64,000 nt of DNA from Sphingomonas citricola (GTDB lineage: Bacteria; Pseudomonadota; Alphaproteobacteria; Sphingomonadales; Sphingomonadaceae). Positions within the stretch are counted from its first letter, which is position 1. Every line of letters starts with the position of its first letter. The notes below the pieces were generated by a model. The model was not told the DNA's origin. It ran no database searches and saw nothing but the letters and a program-made list of their open reading frames with translations. This document shows, piece after piece, positions 36,926 through 45,390 of the stretch. Made by a program: the position numbers and the translations under genes. Location: contig NZ_JAHXZM010000005.1 in the NCBI RefSeq assembly GCF_019429535.1, positions 1 through 64,000 of the forward strand, read 5' to 3'.

Positions 36926-38572
36926 TTGAACGTCGTAACCTTGTGCCTCTTTCTGCTGCTGGCAGTCGTCGCGAGCAGCATCGTGTCGCGCATCCTGCCA
37001 TCCGCCCTGCCGCGCCCGCTCGTCCAGATCGGCCTCGGCGCGCTGATCGGCCTGTTTGCCGGGGTCCGTGTCGAGCTCGACCCCGAGCTGTTCTTCCTGC
37101 TGCTCGTACCGCCGCTGCTGTTCCTCGATGGCTGGCGCATCCCGAAGGACGAGCTGTTCCGCGACAGCCGCGCGATCCTGGGTCTGGCACTCGGTTTGGT
37201 GTTTTTGACGGTGCTCGGCGTCGGCTTGTTTATCCACTGGCTGATCCCGGCCATGCCGATGGCAGTGGCGTTCGCGCTCGCCGCCATCGTGTCACCGACC
37301 GACCCGATCGCAGTCGGCGCGGTCGCGCAGAAGGTGTCGATCCCCAAGCGCATGATGCACATTCTCGAAGGCGAATCGCTGCTCAACGACGCGTCCGGGC
37401 TCGTCTGCCTGCGCTTCGCGATCGCCGCGGCGTTGAGCGGCACCTTCTCGATCAGCAGTGCGATCTCGACCTTTGCGTGGATGGCGCTCGCTGGTGTGGC
37501 GATCGGCGTCGGCGTGACCTGGGCGATCGTACGCGGCAAGGCAGCGTTCGCCGAGCGCTTCGGCGACGACAGCGGCTCCAACATCCTCGTCAGCCTGCTC
37601 ATCCCGTTTGGCGCATATCTGGTGGCGGAGCATGTCCACGCGTCGGGCGTGCTGGCGGCCGCCGCATCAGGCATTGCCATGACGTTTGCTAGCGGTGGCG
37701 TGTCACTGGGTGCGGCCACCCGCATCAGGCGCCGCGCAGTGTGGGACATGCTCCAGTTCACGTTGAATGGCGTGATCTTCGTGCTCTTAGGTGAGCAATT
37801 CCCCGATCTTCTCAACCGTGCACGCGCGACCATCCAGACGACTGGGCACAGCAGCATGTGGTGGTTGCTGCTCTATGTCGCGGCAATCACCGCGGCACTG
37901 GGCGCGCTGCGCTACACCTGGGTCTGGGTATCGCTGCGCTTCACGCTGCTGCGCGCGCGGCGACGCGGCGCGGATGCTGGAAGCCCGCCGCGCCGGATCG
38001 TCGGTGCGATGTCGGTGGCGGGGGCTCGCGGCGCGATCACGCTGGCGGGTGCGCTGACGCTGCCGATGGCGCTGACGGACGGCTCACCGTTCCCGACACG
38101 CGACTTAGTGATCCTGCTCGCCTCGGGCGTGATCCTCTCCTCGCTCGCGATCGCGTCGCTGGGGCTGCCGTTACTGCTGCGCGGCCTCCACCTGCCCCAC
38201 GACGAGGGCGCGGCCGACGAGCGCGATCGCGCGCGGATCAAGGGGGCCAAGGCCGCGATCGCCGAGATTGAGCGTGCGCAGCACCAGATGGCCGAGGAAC
38301 AGGGCGACGCGGATCGCTCGACCGAAGTCGCTGCGCGCATCATGGACCAGTACCGCGAACGGATCGACAGCATTGCTGGAGACGAGGATGACCGCTCCCG
38401 ACAGGCGCAGGAGACACGGCTCGAGCGCAAGCTGCGACTTGCGGGCATCCGCGCTGAACGTGAAGCGATCTTCGGTCTGGCGCGCGAGCGCGAGATCAGC
38501 ATCACGCTTGCCGAACAGCTCGGCCGAGAACTCGACCTGGCAGATGCGCGTCTCACGCGTCTGGGCGTCTGA
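36926..38572 (+). CDS. Na+/H+ antiporter, CPA1 (NhaP-like) family
   Basis: A 548-residue inner-membrane cation/proton antiporter with about 12 hydrophobic helices up to residue 420. Signature segments are VVPPLLFLDGWRI-like LVPPLLFLDGWRIPK, AIVSPTDPIAVGAV and ILEGESLLNDASGLV, whose Asn-Asp pair is the ion-binding site of this family. A cytoplasmic C-terminal tail of about 120 residues is charged and helical. The start is a TTG at 36926 with GGAG before it. The stop is three bases from the DUF389 gene, so the two form an operon that may handle ion or pH stress. Confidence 0.92.
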   Translation: MNVVTLCLFLLLAVVASSIVSRILPSALPRPLVQIGLGALIGLFAGVRVELDPELFFLLLVPPLLFLDGWRIPKDELFRDSRAILGLALGLVFLTVLGVGLFIHWLIPAMPMAVAFALAAIVSPTDPIAVGAVAQKVSIPKRMMHILEGESLLNDASGLVCLRFAIAAALSGTFSISSAISTFAWMALAGVAIGVGVTWAIVRGKAAFAERFGDDSGSNILVSLLIPFGAYLVAEHVHASGVLAAAASGIAMTFASGGVSLGAATRIRRRAVWDMLQFTLNGVIFVLLGEQFPDLLNRARATIQTTGHSSMWWLLLYVAAITAALGALRYTWVWVSLRFTLLRARRRGADAGSPPRRIVGAMSVAGARGAITLAGALTLPMALTDGSPFPTRDLVILLASGVILSSLAIASLGLPLLLRGLHLPHDEGAADERDRARIKGAKAAIAEIERAQHQMAEEQGDADRSTEVAARIMDQYRERIDSIAGDEDDRSRQAQETRLERKLRLAGIRAEREAIFGLAREREISITLAEQLGRELDLADARLTRLGV

Positions 38573-38575
38573 GCG

Positions 38576-40102
38576 ATGACGCAACTGACACAAGGACGAG
38601 GCCGCCTGCGGCGTTGGTGGTCGATGTGGGTGGTCGGCGGCGTCGACCATGACGCGATCTTGAAGCAGATCAGTGAGGATTCCGGCTGGTCTGGACGCTA
38701 CGCGTTCCTGGTCGTCATCTCGGCGATGATCTCGCTCCTCGGCCTCCTGATGCCGTCAGTTGCGGTACTGATCGGTGCCATGCTGCTGTCGCCGCTCATG
38801 ATGCCGATCATCGGTCTCGGCTTTGGGATTGCGACGGTAGACCCGCGCGAGATCCGGCGCTCGGCAACCGCACTGCTGGTTGGTGCGGTGCTCGCAATTG
38901 CCTTGTCGGTGGTGTGCGTGACGCTGTCGCCGATCCAGACGATTACCAGCGAGATTGCCGGGCGTACGCGGCCGACGCTGTTTGATCTTCTCGTCGCCCT
39001 GTTGTCAGCAGTCGCAGGTGCTTACGCACTAATTCGCGGTCGTGGCGGCACGGTGGTCGGCGTCGCAATTGCGATCGCGCTCATGCCGCCGCTCGTCGTT
39101 GTGGGGTTTGGTATCGCGACACTGAACTGGACCGTGTTCGCGGGCTCGCTGCTGCTGTTCCTTACCAACGCGATCACGATTGCGCTGACCGCGGCGCTCG
39201 TCGCACGCCTGTACGGCTTCGGCGCGCATCTGTCACCGCAGCATACCGGATGGCAGCTCGTCCTGTTCTTCGTCGCGCTCGGCCTGCTATCGGTGCCGCT
39301 CGGCGCTGCGCTCAGGCAGATCGCGTTTGAAGCGGTGGCGCAGCGGCAGGTTCGCGACACGATCAGCGATCGCTTTCCCGACGCTTCGCGGCTCGGGCAG
39401 CTCGACATCGACTATGCTGCCACGCCGATCCGCATCCGCGCTGTGGTGCTAACGCCTCAGCTCGACCCAAGTGCAGATCGCGTGCTGGCGGCCGACCTGC
39501 GTGCGCGGTTGCAGCGACCGATCGACGTCCATGTCGACCAGCTGCATGTCGATCCCGAGGGGGATGGGGTCGAAGCCGCTCAGATCGCGCGCGCGAACAG
39601 CGCAAGCCAAGCTGCGGATGCTGATCGTCAGCAGCGTGCGGTGGCAAGTGTTGCACTGATCGCGGGTGTTCAGCCTGACGCCGTGACCGTCGACACCGAC
39701 AAGCGCGTGCTCAGCACAATCGCTTCGGCACTGCCCGGCTTGCCGATCGCACTCTATCGTCTGCTGGAGCAGCGGGCGTCGCGTGGCGCGCCGGGTTGGA
39801 CGGTGCGCATCATCCCACCCCGTGACGCAGTGCTACCGTCATTGCCGATCGCGGCTGGCGTAATCAGCGATGACGCCTTGCAGGTTGCGGCGTGGAGCTC
39901 GCGGCGCGACAAGCGAGCTTTGCTGGTCAATGGCGGAACACGTGAGCAGCGGCTCGCGGTAGCGGAAGGGGTCGACGACAGAGGCGGCGAGGCAGGTGCC
40001 GGCGTAGCCGGCGGACCATTACGTTTTATATGGTCTGCTGAAGATGCGGCCGCCACCAATCCGTTGGGAGCACGAGCAAAAGAGCAGGCACCTGGCACGT
40101 GA
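38576..40102 (+). CDS. DUF389 multi-pass membrane protein
   Basis: A 508-residue membrane protein. The DUF389 core (about 40-220) has the signature PSVAVLIGAMLLSPLMMPII, then GGTVVGVAIAIALMPPLVVV and LLLFLTNAITIALTAAL. The family, typified by the TIGR00341 group, is of unknown function. The C-terminal 250 residues are soluble and helical. It is co-transcribed with the antiporter, starting three bases after its stop. Confidence 0.9.
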   Translation: MTQLTQGRGRLRRWWSMWVVGGVDHDAILKQISEDSGWSGRYAFLVVISAMISLLGLLMPSVAVLIGAMLLSPLMMPIIGLGFGIATVDPREIRRSATALLVGAVLAIALSVVCVTLSPIQTITSEIAGRTRPTLFDLLVALLSAVAGAYALIRGRGGTVVGVAIAIALMPPLVVVGFGIATLNWTVFAGSLLLFLTNAITIALTAALVARLYGFGAHLSPQHTGWQLVLFFVALGLLSVPLGAALRQIAFEAVAQRQVRDTISDRFPDASRLGQLDIDYAATPIRIRAVVLTPQLDPSADRVLAADLRARLQRPIDVHVDQLHVDPEGDGVEAAQIARANSASQAADADRQQRAVASVALIAGVQPDAVTVDTDKRVLSTIASALPGLPIALYRLLEQRASRGAPGWTVRIIPPRDAVLPSLPIAAGVISDDALQVAAWSSRRDKRALLVNGGTREQRLAVAEGVDDRGGEAGAGVAGGPLRFIWSAEDAAATNPLGARAKEQAPGT

Positions 40103-40127
40103 GCGGTCGGATGCGGCATGCGCCGCG

Positions 40128-40433
40128 CTATTGTACGAGGATCAGCAACGCGCAGCTGATTAGTAGCAGAAGAGCGACGAAGGCGTAACGCGCCGGCCGC
40201 CAGCGGATGAGCAGGTAAAGGCCCATCAAGGCCACCGTGCACTGCAATCCTGCCTCGGCAAACCCGTGCACGAAGCCGGTCGCCATGCCGTTGCCGGCCG
40301 CATCGTTGCTTGTCACGCGCGTGTGCAAGCCGATCCAGCCGAGGACCCCGCACCAGCCAGCAAGCACCCACGCGATGTAGGTCAACGGTTCTGGTCTTAG
40401 CCGGCAGAACCTGGTTTTCAGCGTCTGAGGCAC
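40128..40433 (-). CDS. Small three-helix membrane protein
   Basis: A 101-residue hypothetical protein with three hydrophobic segments (YIAWVLAGWCGVLGWIGL, TVALMGLYLLI, YAFVALLLLISCALLILV). The start is GTG at 40433 with GAGGTG upstream. No family recognised. It is convergent with the DUF389 gene. Confidence 0.6.
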   Translation of the reverse strand: MPQTLKTRFCRLRPEPLTYIAWVLAGWCGVLGWIGLHTRVTSNDAAGNGMATGFVHGFAEAGLQCTVALMGLYLLIRWRPARYAFVALLLLISCALLILVQ

Positions 40434-40487
40434 CGCGACTTGATCACCTCGCCAAAACTTAGGCCGTACTGAGGGACTGGTACTACC

Positions 40488-40850
40488 TTATGGGTTTGGT
40501 GATACCGCCCACGCGCGTGAGAAGGCTGTCGCCAGATCAGCGTAGGAAAATGGCTTTGTGAGAATGGCGACTGCGTGATCGCACGGCACGCACTCATCTG
40601 CGAGCGCAGTAATAAAGATCGTCGGCAGCTCGCCATGTGTTGCTCTTATAGCTTCTACGGCATGCGGCCCACGCCCGTTCTTGATCCGGACGTCTGACGT
40701 AATGAGCGTCGGCAGGCGGGCATCCGCCATGCGCACCGCTTCAGCCTCACTTTCCGCCACGTCGAACGAGCTTGCACCTTCGCAGGTGAGGAAGTCGCAG
40801 ATGATCTCGGCCACGAGCGGTTCGTCTTCGATCACGAGAACGTGGCACAT
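40488..40850 (-). CDS. Single-domain response regulator (CheY-like receiver)
   Basis: A 120-residue stand-alone receiver domain. The acidic pocket is VIEDEPLV, the phosphoacceptor is Asp-53 in LITSDVRIKNG, and the switch residues are Thr-81 (FITALADE) and Lys-99 (LTKPFS). No output domain follows, so it acts by protein contact, for instance in a stress phosphorelay or with an orphan kinase. I placed the start at 40850 because an AAGGA site is well spaced to it; an ATG at 40859 is in frame. No histidine kinase lies next to it. Confidence 0.88.
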   Translation of the reverse strand: MCHVLVIEDEPLVAEIICDFLTCEGASSFDVAESEAEAVRMADARLPTLITSDVRIKNGRGPHAVEAIRATHGELPTIFITALADECVPCDHAVAILTKPFSYADLATAFSRAWAVSPNP

Positions 40851-41110
40851 GCGATACATCCTTGATCGAGATCAAAGCTGAATGGCTGGCCACGCCGTTA
40901 GTTCATTTGCGGCAGCGACCACACCCTACCGCGCTTGCGGCGACGGCCCCACGATGCGTCGGCATAGCCGCAGCGCTACTCGCCCTTTCTCGGGCCGGCT
41001 GTCATTCAGGCTTCGCTGCTTACTGTTTCTTCGTCTATTCAGCAGCCGATCGTGGGCAGGAGTGTTAGCCGCTGGTGTCAGAATAGACTAGCTCCACTAG
41101 TAGCGGTGAT

Positions 41111-41767
41111 ATGAGATCTGGACGCCCGTCTTCTCGCACGAAACGCCGTGCGGCACAGCGTGACGCCGCTGCCGAGCGTTGGCTGTTGCTGATTTTCGTG
41201 GTCCTCGCGGTCATCATTGTGTCGAGCCTGCCAGGTTCCGAGCAAGGTGCGAAACACACCGAACGCGCAAAGCCACTGACCATGGCACAAGCACGAGCCT
41301 CGAACGCCGCAGTTCCAATTGTTGTGAGCAAGCGAGCGCGCGCAGCACCGTTCCACTTCGGAGGCGGACCCGCCGAGCGTGCCCAGGCCATTGATTGCCT
41401 CGCGACCGCAGCGCTCTACGAGATCGGCGACGATCCGCGCGGGCAGCGCGCGGTTATCCAGGTCATCCTCAATCGTGCCCGTGCACCTGGCTTCCCGCAC
41501 ACAATTTGCGGCGTCGTCTACCAAGGCTTCGAGCGGACCACAGGCTGTCAGTTCTCGTTTACCTGCGACGGCTCAATCCAGCGGCGAACCAAACATTTCG
41601 GTTGGACCGCAGCTCGACGTGCGGCGAGGCGGGCGCTCGCGGGCCATGTCTTTGCCGCCGTGGGGCGTGCCACGCACTATCATGCCGACTGGATGGTGCC
41701 GTACTGGCGCGATACAATGACCAAGGTTGCCAAGGTGGATACCCACCTCTTCTACGTGCGGCGCTGA
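41111..41767 (+). CDS. SleB-type cell wall hydrolase
   Basis: A 218-residue protein with a membrane segment (WLLLIFVVLAVIIVSSLP, about 24-41) and a C-terminal hydrolase-2/SleB domain from about residue 92: CLATAALYEIGDDPRGQRAV with the catalytic Glu, then VILNRARAPGFPHTICGVVY, the GCQFSFTCDG loop and ATHYHADWMVPYW. These lytic-transglycosylase-like enzymes cleave peptidoglycan in the periplasm. Most relatives are host proteins, though prophages also carry them. The ribosome site before the ATG at 41111 is weak. Confidence 0.88.
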   Translation: MRSGRPSSRTKRRAAQRDAAAERWLLLIFVVLAVIIVSSLPGSEQGAKHTERAKPLTMAQARASNAAVPIVVSKRARAAPFHFGGGPAERAQAIDCLATAALYEIGDDPRGQRAVIQVILNRARAPGFPHTICGVVYQGFERTTGCQFSFTCDGSIQRRTKHFGWTAARRAARRALAGHVFAAVGRATHYHADWMVPYWRDTMTKVAKVDTHLFYVRR

Positions 41768-41976
41768 CACGCAGCAGAACGATCTTCTCCATCGCCTGCG
41801 AGCGATGCCGCAGCGTTGGTGAGGGCCGCTGCTACGCTGACCGCGCGGCGCACTCGCACGATGCGCTCGGGCAGGGTTTGCTCACTCGTGAGTAACGCTA
41901 TGGCACTTGCATCTTCGAGCAGTGCTCCTGCCCGCGTCATCAGCTGTTCGGCTAGCTCAACATCATCGGTGTCCAT
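41752..41976 (-). CDS. Small helical hypothetical protein
   Basis: A 74-residue reading frame predicted helical throughout (AEQLMTRAGALLEDASAIAL, IVRVRRAVSVAAALTNAAAS). It overlaps the 3' end of the SleB gene by 16 bases and has a weak ribosome site. Composition is protein-like, but no family is recognised, so it may be a chance frame. Confidence 0.4.
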   Translation of the reverse strand: MDTDDVELAEQLMTRAGALLEDASAIALLTSEQTLPERIVRVRRAVSVAAALTNAAASLAGDGEDRSAACQRRT

Positions 41977-42031
41977 GTTGTGACGGACACTGCAAGCCGG
42001 CCTGGAAGTCTAGCTGCAGCTTTCGCGTCGC

Positions 42032-42241
42032 TTACGCGATCAGCTCGCTCGCGGTCACTTCGAGCGGCTGCGCGAGCTTCTCGACCACGGTGATGGTGGG
42101 GTTACGCCGAGCCCGTTCGATGTCGCTGACGTAGGTGCGGTGAATGCCGGCGCGGTCGGCATAATCTTCCTGGCTCCAGCCTCTCGCCTCGCGAAGGCGG
42201 CGGACGTTCTGGGCGAGGCGGGTGCGTATCTCCACGACCAC
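42032..42241 (-). CDS. XRE-family regulator, R-M controller (C-protein)-like
   Basis: A 69-residue helix-turn-helix protein that is essentially one Cro/C1 domain: LAQNVRRLREARGWSQEDYA, then DRAGIHRTYVSDIERARRNP. Its length and the HRTYVSDIER motif resemble controller proteins of restriction-modification systems. The start is GTG at 42241; a second GTG lies three bases downstream. It diverges from a PD-(D/E)xK-motif gene over a 118 bp gap, where it would be expected to bind. Confidence 0.8.
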   Translation of the reverse strand: MVVEIRTRLAQNVRRLREARGWSQEDYADRAGIHRTYVSDIERARRNPTITVVEKLAQPLEVTASELIA

Positions 42242-42359
42242 CCACAGACTGCCATGCAGCTGATCAATCTACAGACGATCAGTGACATTCGAGTTGACTG
42301 TTCGTCGACACAGAGCGTGTGTCGCTCCTTGAGACTCATCGTCTACAAGGGAGAGTGAC

Positions 42360-42965
42360 GTGAATAGTGACGACGCGAAGATGCTGGTGGAGAAGGCCTG
42401 GCCGATGATCGTGGACGAGAGCCGCCAGCAACTGGGAGGCGAGCTGCACTATCAGGCAGTAGCCTACCACTGCCTACGCCAGGCCGGTGTGCCCGCCCGG
42501 CAGCTGGGCATGAACGTCAAGCAGTGGATTGAGCAACCAGTCACCGAGTTGTTCAAGTTAAAGTCGATCAGCAAGAAACACCCTGCCTACAATGGTGGCT
42601 TCGAGCCCATTCCCGACATCGTGCTCTTCAAGCCCGAGGTGAACGGCAACTGGCAGCGCCGTAACACCGCCGTGACGCTCGCCAACATGCTCATGGTGAT
42701 CGAAATGAAGGCATCCGAGCGCGACAAGAAGCGCTTGTCGGTCAAGGAAATCATGGATGATGTCGCCAAACTGATCGCGCACCGAGAAGAGGTCGAGCAC
42801 CTCGGAGGCAAGGTCACCACGGTCATGATGGTGGTCGACGTGGCTGCTGAGGCCAAGGGCCGCATGCGTGAGCACGAGATTGCAACCTGTGCGGCACGAG
42901 CGGCGGAGGCAGGGGTCGGCTGGCTCTATGTGTCGCCCGATCAGCAATGCTGTGTACTCAACTAA
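42360..42965 (+). CDS. PD-(D/E)xK nuclease-like protein
   Basis: A 201-residue protein. A helical N-terminal half is followed by GFEPIPDIVLFKPE (Asp-86), then LANMLMVIEMKASERDKKRL with Glu-115-Met-Lys-117. The PD, then (D/E)xK spaced by a strand, is the restriction-endonuclease fold signature, and VTTVMMVVDVA fits the next strand. The start is GTG at 42360 with AAGGGAG upstream. The gene lies between an XRE controller-like gene and a DNA methyltransferase, so a restriction or nicking role is plausible. It could also be a phage-type nuclease of other function. Confidence 0.7.
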   Translation: MNSDDAKMLVEKAWPMIVDESRQQLGGELHYQAVAYHCLRQAGVPARQLGMNVKQWIEQPVTELFKLKSISKKHPAYNGGFEPIPDIVLFKPEVNGNWQRRNTAVTLANMLMVIEMKASERDKKRLSVKEIMDDVAKLIAHREEVEHLGGKVTTVMMVVDVAAEAKGRMREHEIATCAARAAEAGVGWLYVSPDQQCCVLN

Positions 42966-43084
42966 GGCAGCAAAGATAACGACGGACCATCAAGGGTATG
43001 CGCTGCTGACAGCTGGCGGGAGCAACGCAGCGCGACTAAGTCGAAACAGACTTGACACCATAAGCGGCGAGTTCACGGTGATCT

Positions 43085-43175
43085 GACGCCAAGGAGGGCA
43101 AGGTACCGCTCGGGAAACCGAGCAGCCTTGCTGTTGCCGGGCTGCTTGCTTCTCGATTGGTGCCTTGCCGGCGTC
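43085..43175 (+). ncRNA. Structured RNA-like element in the methyltransferase leader
   Basis: A 91-base segment ending 17 bases before the methyltransferase ATG can fold as one closed structure. GACGCC (43085-43090) pairs with GGCGTC (43170-43175). GGCAAGGTACC (43097-43107) pairs with GGTGCCTTGCC (43159-43169) with one wobble. Inside are a perfect hairpin GCTCGG-GAAA-CCGAGC (43108-43123) with a GNRA tetraloop and a second stem AGCC/GGCT (43124-43143). Such continuous complementarity suggests a cis-acting leader RNA, or an RNA-binding autoregulatory site. I do not recognise a known riboswitch class. Confidence 0.55.
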
Positions 43176-43192
43176 AATTAGGAGTGAAGCAC

Positions 43193-44644
43193 ATGCCCGT
43201 CACAGTTGGTCGCCAGCCGCTCGAGGCTGATCCCATGAAAGTTGAGTTACAAGCGCGGAGCGCTGACCGTCGCAGTCGACAGCGCCGCGCATCGTTGGTG
43301 CAAGATCTGCCGCCGACAGCCTCGCATCGCAATGATCTGCGCCCTGAACTTAAGATGCGGAACATTGCGCTTGATGAGATCAAGCTGCCAGCCCGACAGG
43401 TGCGCAAGGTCGGCCCCGATGACATCGCCGAAGTTGCGCAATCGATCGAGCGCTTTGGTCAGTCGGCACCGATCATCGTTGGTCGCGACAACAAGCTCAT
43501 CGACGGGGCCGTCGTCGTTGCCGCAGCGAAGAAATTAGGGCTGCGTACCCTTGCCTGCGTGCAGGTCGACCACCTCACGCTCGAGGAGGAGCGTGCGCTC
43601 CGGCTGGTGCTCGGGCGTATGGGGCACAAGCGCGAGACCGACATCGATGCACTGCACGACGAGCTAGCGGAACTCGAACAGCAAGGCCTGCAGATCCGTG
43701 GCCTGGGCTACACCGATCAGGAACTTGACCAGATCATGTTGCGGCCGCTGACCGACGCGAAGCCGCAAGTCGACGTGGACGAGGCAGCGGAGCTGCAATC
43801 GATCTGCCAGGCTGGTGATCGCTGGTTGCTGGGCGACCACGTGCTGCTGTGCGGCGATGCGAAGGAGCAGGCCGACTGGCAGCTGTTGATGGACGGAGAG
43901 GCCGCGCAGCTCGTGCTCACCGATCCGCCCTACGGAGTCGCTGTCAGCAAGGTTGTCTCCACGAAGCACCGGGACTTTGTCGAAGGTGGTGGCGACATGA
44001 CGCACAGCGAGTTCGGGGCCATGATCGAGGCCAGCTTCTATCAGGCGCACTGCGCCCTCATGCCCGGCGGCATGCTGTTCAGCTACATGAACTGGGTCCA
44101 CGTCGACGACCTGATCAGGATCGGCAAGCAGCTCGGCTACGAGCACATCAACCTCGTCACCTGGGTCAAGAACCAGGGTGGCATGGGCTCGTTCTACCGC
44201 TCGCAAAGCGAGTTCGTCATCGTTCTGAAGAAAACGGGCAAGCACAAGAACAACGTGCAGCTCGGCAAGCACGGACGCGACCGCACCAACGTTTGGCACT
44301 ACGCCGGAGCCGGCACGTCCGGTACCGCCGCGCGCAGCGTGCTGAAGGATCATCCGACCCCCAAGCCGGTCGACATGCTCGTCGACGCCATCCTCGACGT
44401 GACCGACCGCGAGGACATCGTCGTCGACCCGTTCGGTGGTTCGGGCTCGACGCTGATGGCGTGCGAGGAGACGGGGCGCAAAGCCCGCTTGATCGAGAAG
44501 GACCCGCTCTACTGCGACACCATCATCCGACGCTGGATGACGCTGACGGGCAAGATGCCGCTGCTCTCGGGCACCGAGTACAGCTACGCGGATGTCGCTG
44601 ATCAGCGCGCGATCGTCGAGGAGACGCCCCATGCACGCGGCTGA
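43193..44644 (+). CDS. ParB-domain DNA methyltransferase (adenine-type, DPPY)
   Basis: A 483-residue protein. Residues about 55-150 form a ParB/Sulfiredoxin-like domain (LDEIKLPARQVRKVGPDDIA, SIERFGQSAPIIVGRDNKLI). A DNA methyltransferase domain follows with motif IV DPPY (244-247) and, C-terminal to it, motif I DPFGGSGSTLMA near residue 411. This order is that of the beta class, m6A- or m4C-forming. Such ParB-methyltransferase fusions are common in prophages and may protect phage DNA. The ATG at 43193 has TTAGGAG. The 3' end overlaps the DUF5681-like gene by 14 bp. Confidence 0.9.
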   Translation: MPVTVGRQPLEADPMKVELQARSADRRSRQRRASLVQDLPPTASHRNDLRPELKMRNIALDEIKLPARQVRKVGPDDIAEVAQSIERFGQSAPIIVGRDNKLIDGAVVVAAAKKLGLRTLACVQVDHLTLEEERALRLVLGRMGHKRETDIDALHDELAELEQQGLQIRGLGYTDQELDQIMLRPLTDAKPQVDVDEAAELQSICQAGDRWLLGDHVLLCGDAKEQADWQLLMDGEAAQLVLTDPPYGVAVSKVVSTKHRDFVEGGGDMTHSEFGAMIEASFYQAHCALMPGGMLFSYMNWVHVDDLIRIGKQLGYEHINLVTWVKNQGGMGSFYRSQSEFVIVLKKTGKHKNNVQLGKHGRDRTNVWHYAGAGTSGTAARSVLKDHPTPKPVDMLVDAILDVTDREDIVVDPFGGSGSTLMACEETGRKARLIEKDPLYCDTIIRRWMTLTGKMPLLSGTEYSYADVADQRAIVEETPHARG

Positions 44645-45374
44645 CGATGATGATTACGCCGATCTGCGCAATGACTGCGTTTGGATCCCCCTAGAGACGC
44701 TGCCGCCAGACTCCGCACAAGCATCGTCGGCTTATCCGCCGGGAGGTGAATTAGATGACCCGTTCGGCCTGAACGAACCGGGGCCTGAGCCAGCGCACCC
44801 GCCGGTGCGCATCATCACCGTCGACGCCGAGCCGGTAGCGCCGGCTAGCGAACCCAAGCCTGTTGGCGCCGATCCGTCGCGCCCCGTCGGATACGGCAAC
44901 CCGCCAAAGCACGGTCAGCAGCAGCCGGGCGCACCGAGCAAGAACCCGACCGGTCGCCCGAAAGGCTCGCCGAATACCGGTCATGTGTCTAAGTTCCTGA
45001 GCAAAAGGAGCGAGCAAGACCTGGGCACCGGCAAGCCCGAGCAGGTCAGCCGCGCCGAGTTCCTCAAGTGGGTCATTCATACCAGAGCGGCGGAAGGGGA
45101 TCATCGCTTTCGCAAGATTCGTGATGATCAAATCCGCGCAGAGCAGCGACTCGCTGACCTGCGGCTTGAACTTGAGATCAAGCGCGCCGAAGCCGGCGAA
45201 AAACTGAAGGCTCCCGCGCAATTGGAAGGTTACAAATGGCTGGAAGCACAACGCAACAGGCACTTTGGCGTGGTGAAGCGTGCGCGAGATGTAGGCATTT
45301 TGGTAGAAGTGGAAGGCGGCTATGCGTTCGCTGAAGGTTTCCTCGAAGCACTGAAGGACTGGGGCACGGTATAG
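44631..45374 (+). CDS. DUF5681-like phage protein
   Basis: A 247-residue protein. An acidic, Pro-rich N-terminal region is followed by the basic GAPSKNPTGRPKGSPNTGHV segment seen in DUF5681 proteins of phages and islands. A charged helical region (IRAEQRLADLRLELEIKRAE) and a compact C-terminal domain complete it. Function unknown; relatives often lie near terminase genes. It is coupled to the methyltransferase (14 bp overlap). A terminator hairpin contains its stop codon. Confidence 0.75.
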   Translation: MHAADDDDYADLRNDCVWIPLETLPPDSAQASSAYPPGGELDDPFGLNEPGPEPAHPPVRIITVDAEPVAPASEPKPVGADPSRPVGYGNPPKHGQQQPGAPSKNPTGRPKGSPNTGHVSKFLSKRSEQDLGTGKPEQVSRAEFLKWVIHTRAAEGDHRFRKIRDDQIRAEQRLADLRLELEIKRAEAGEKLKAPAQLEGYKWLEAQRNRHFGVVKRARDVGILVEVEGGYAFAEGFLEALKDWGTV

Positions 45375-45388
45375 CCGTGCCCCATTTA
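45361..45388. terminator. Terminator hairpin between convergent genes
   Basis: GGGGCACGG-TATAG-CCGTGCCCC, a perfect 9 bp stem with the TAG stop codon of the DUF5681-like gene in the loop, is followed by ATTTAAAT. It probably terminates the methyltransferase operon and, read from the other side, the convergent gene. Confidence 0.75.
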
Positions 45389-45390
45389 AA

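Noticed and set aside
36883-37857. 324-codon minus-strand open frame
   Set aside because: Antisense to the antiporter, which has clear membrane and ion-binding motifs.
40862-41091. Two small plus-strand frames between the response regulator and the SleB gene
   Set aside because: Overlapping frames without ribosome sites or protein-like patterning; treated as non-coding.
43085-43175. Self-cleaving ribozyme (hammerhead- or HDV-like) or SAH/SAM riboswitch
   Set aside because: The GAAA loop and nested stems invited the idea, but the conserved core bases and pairing order of those classes are not present.
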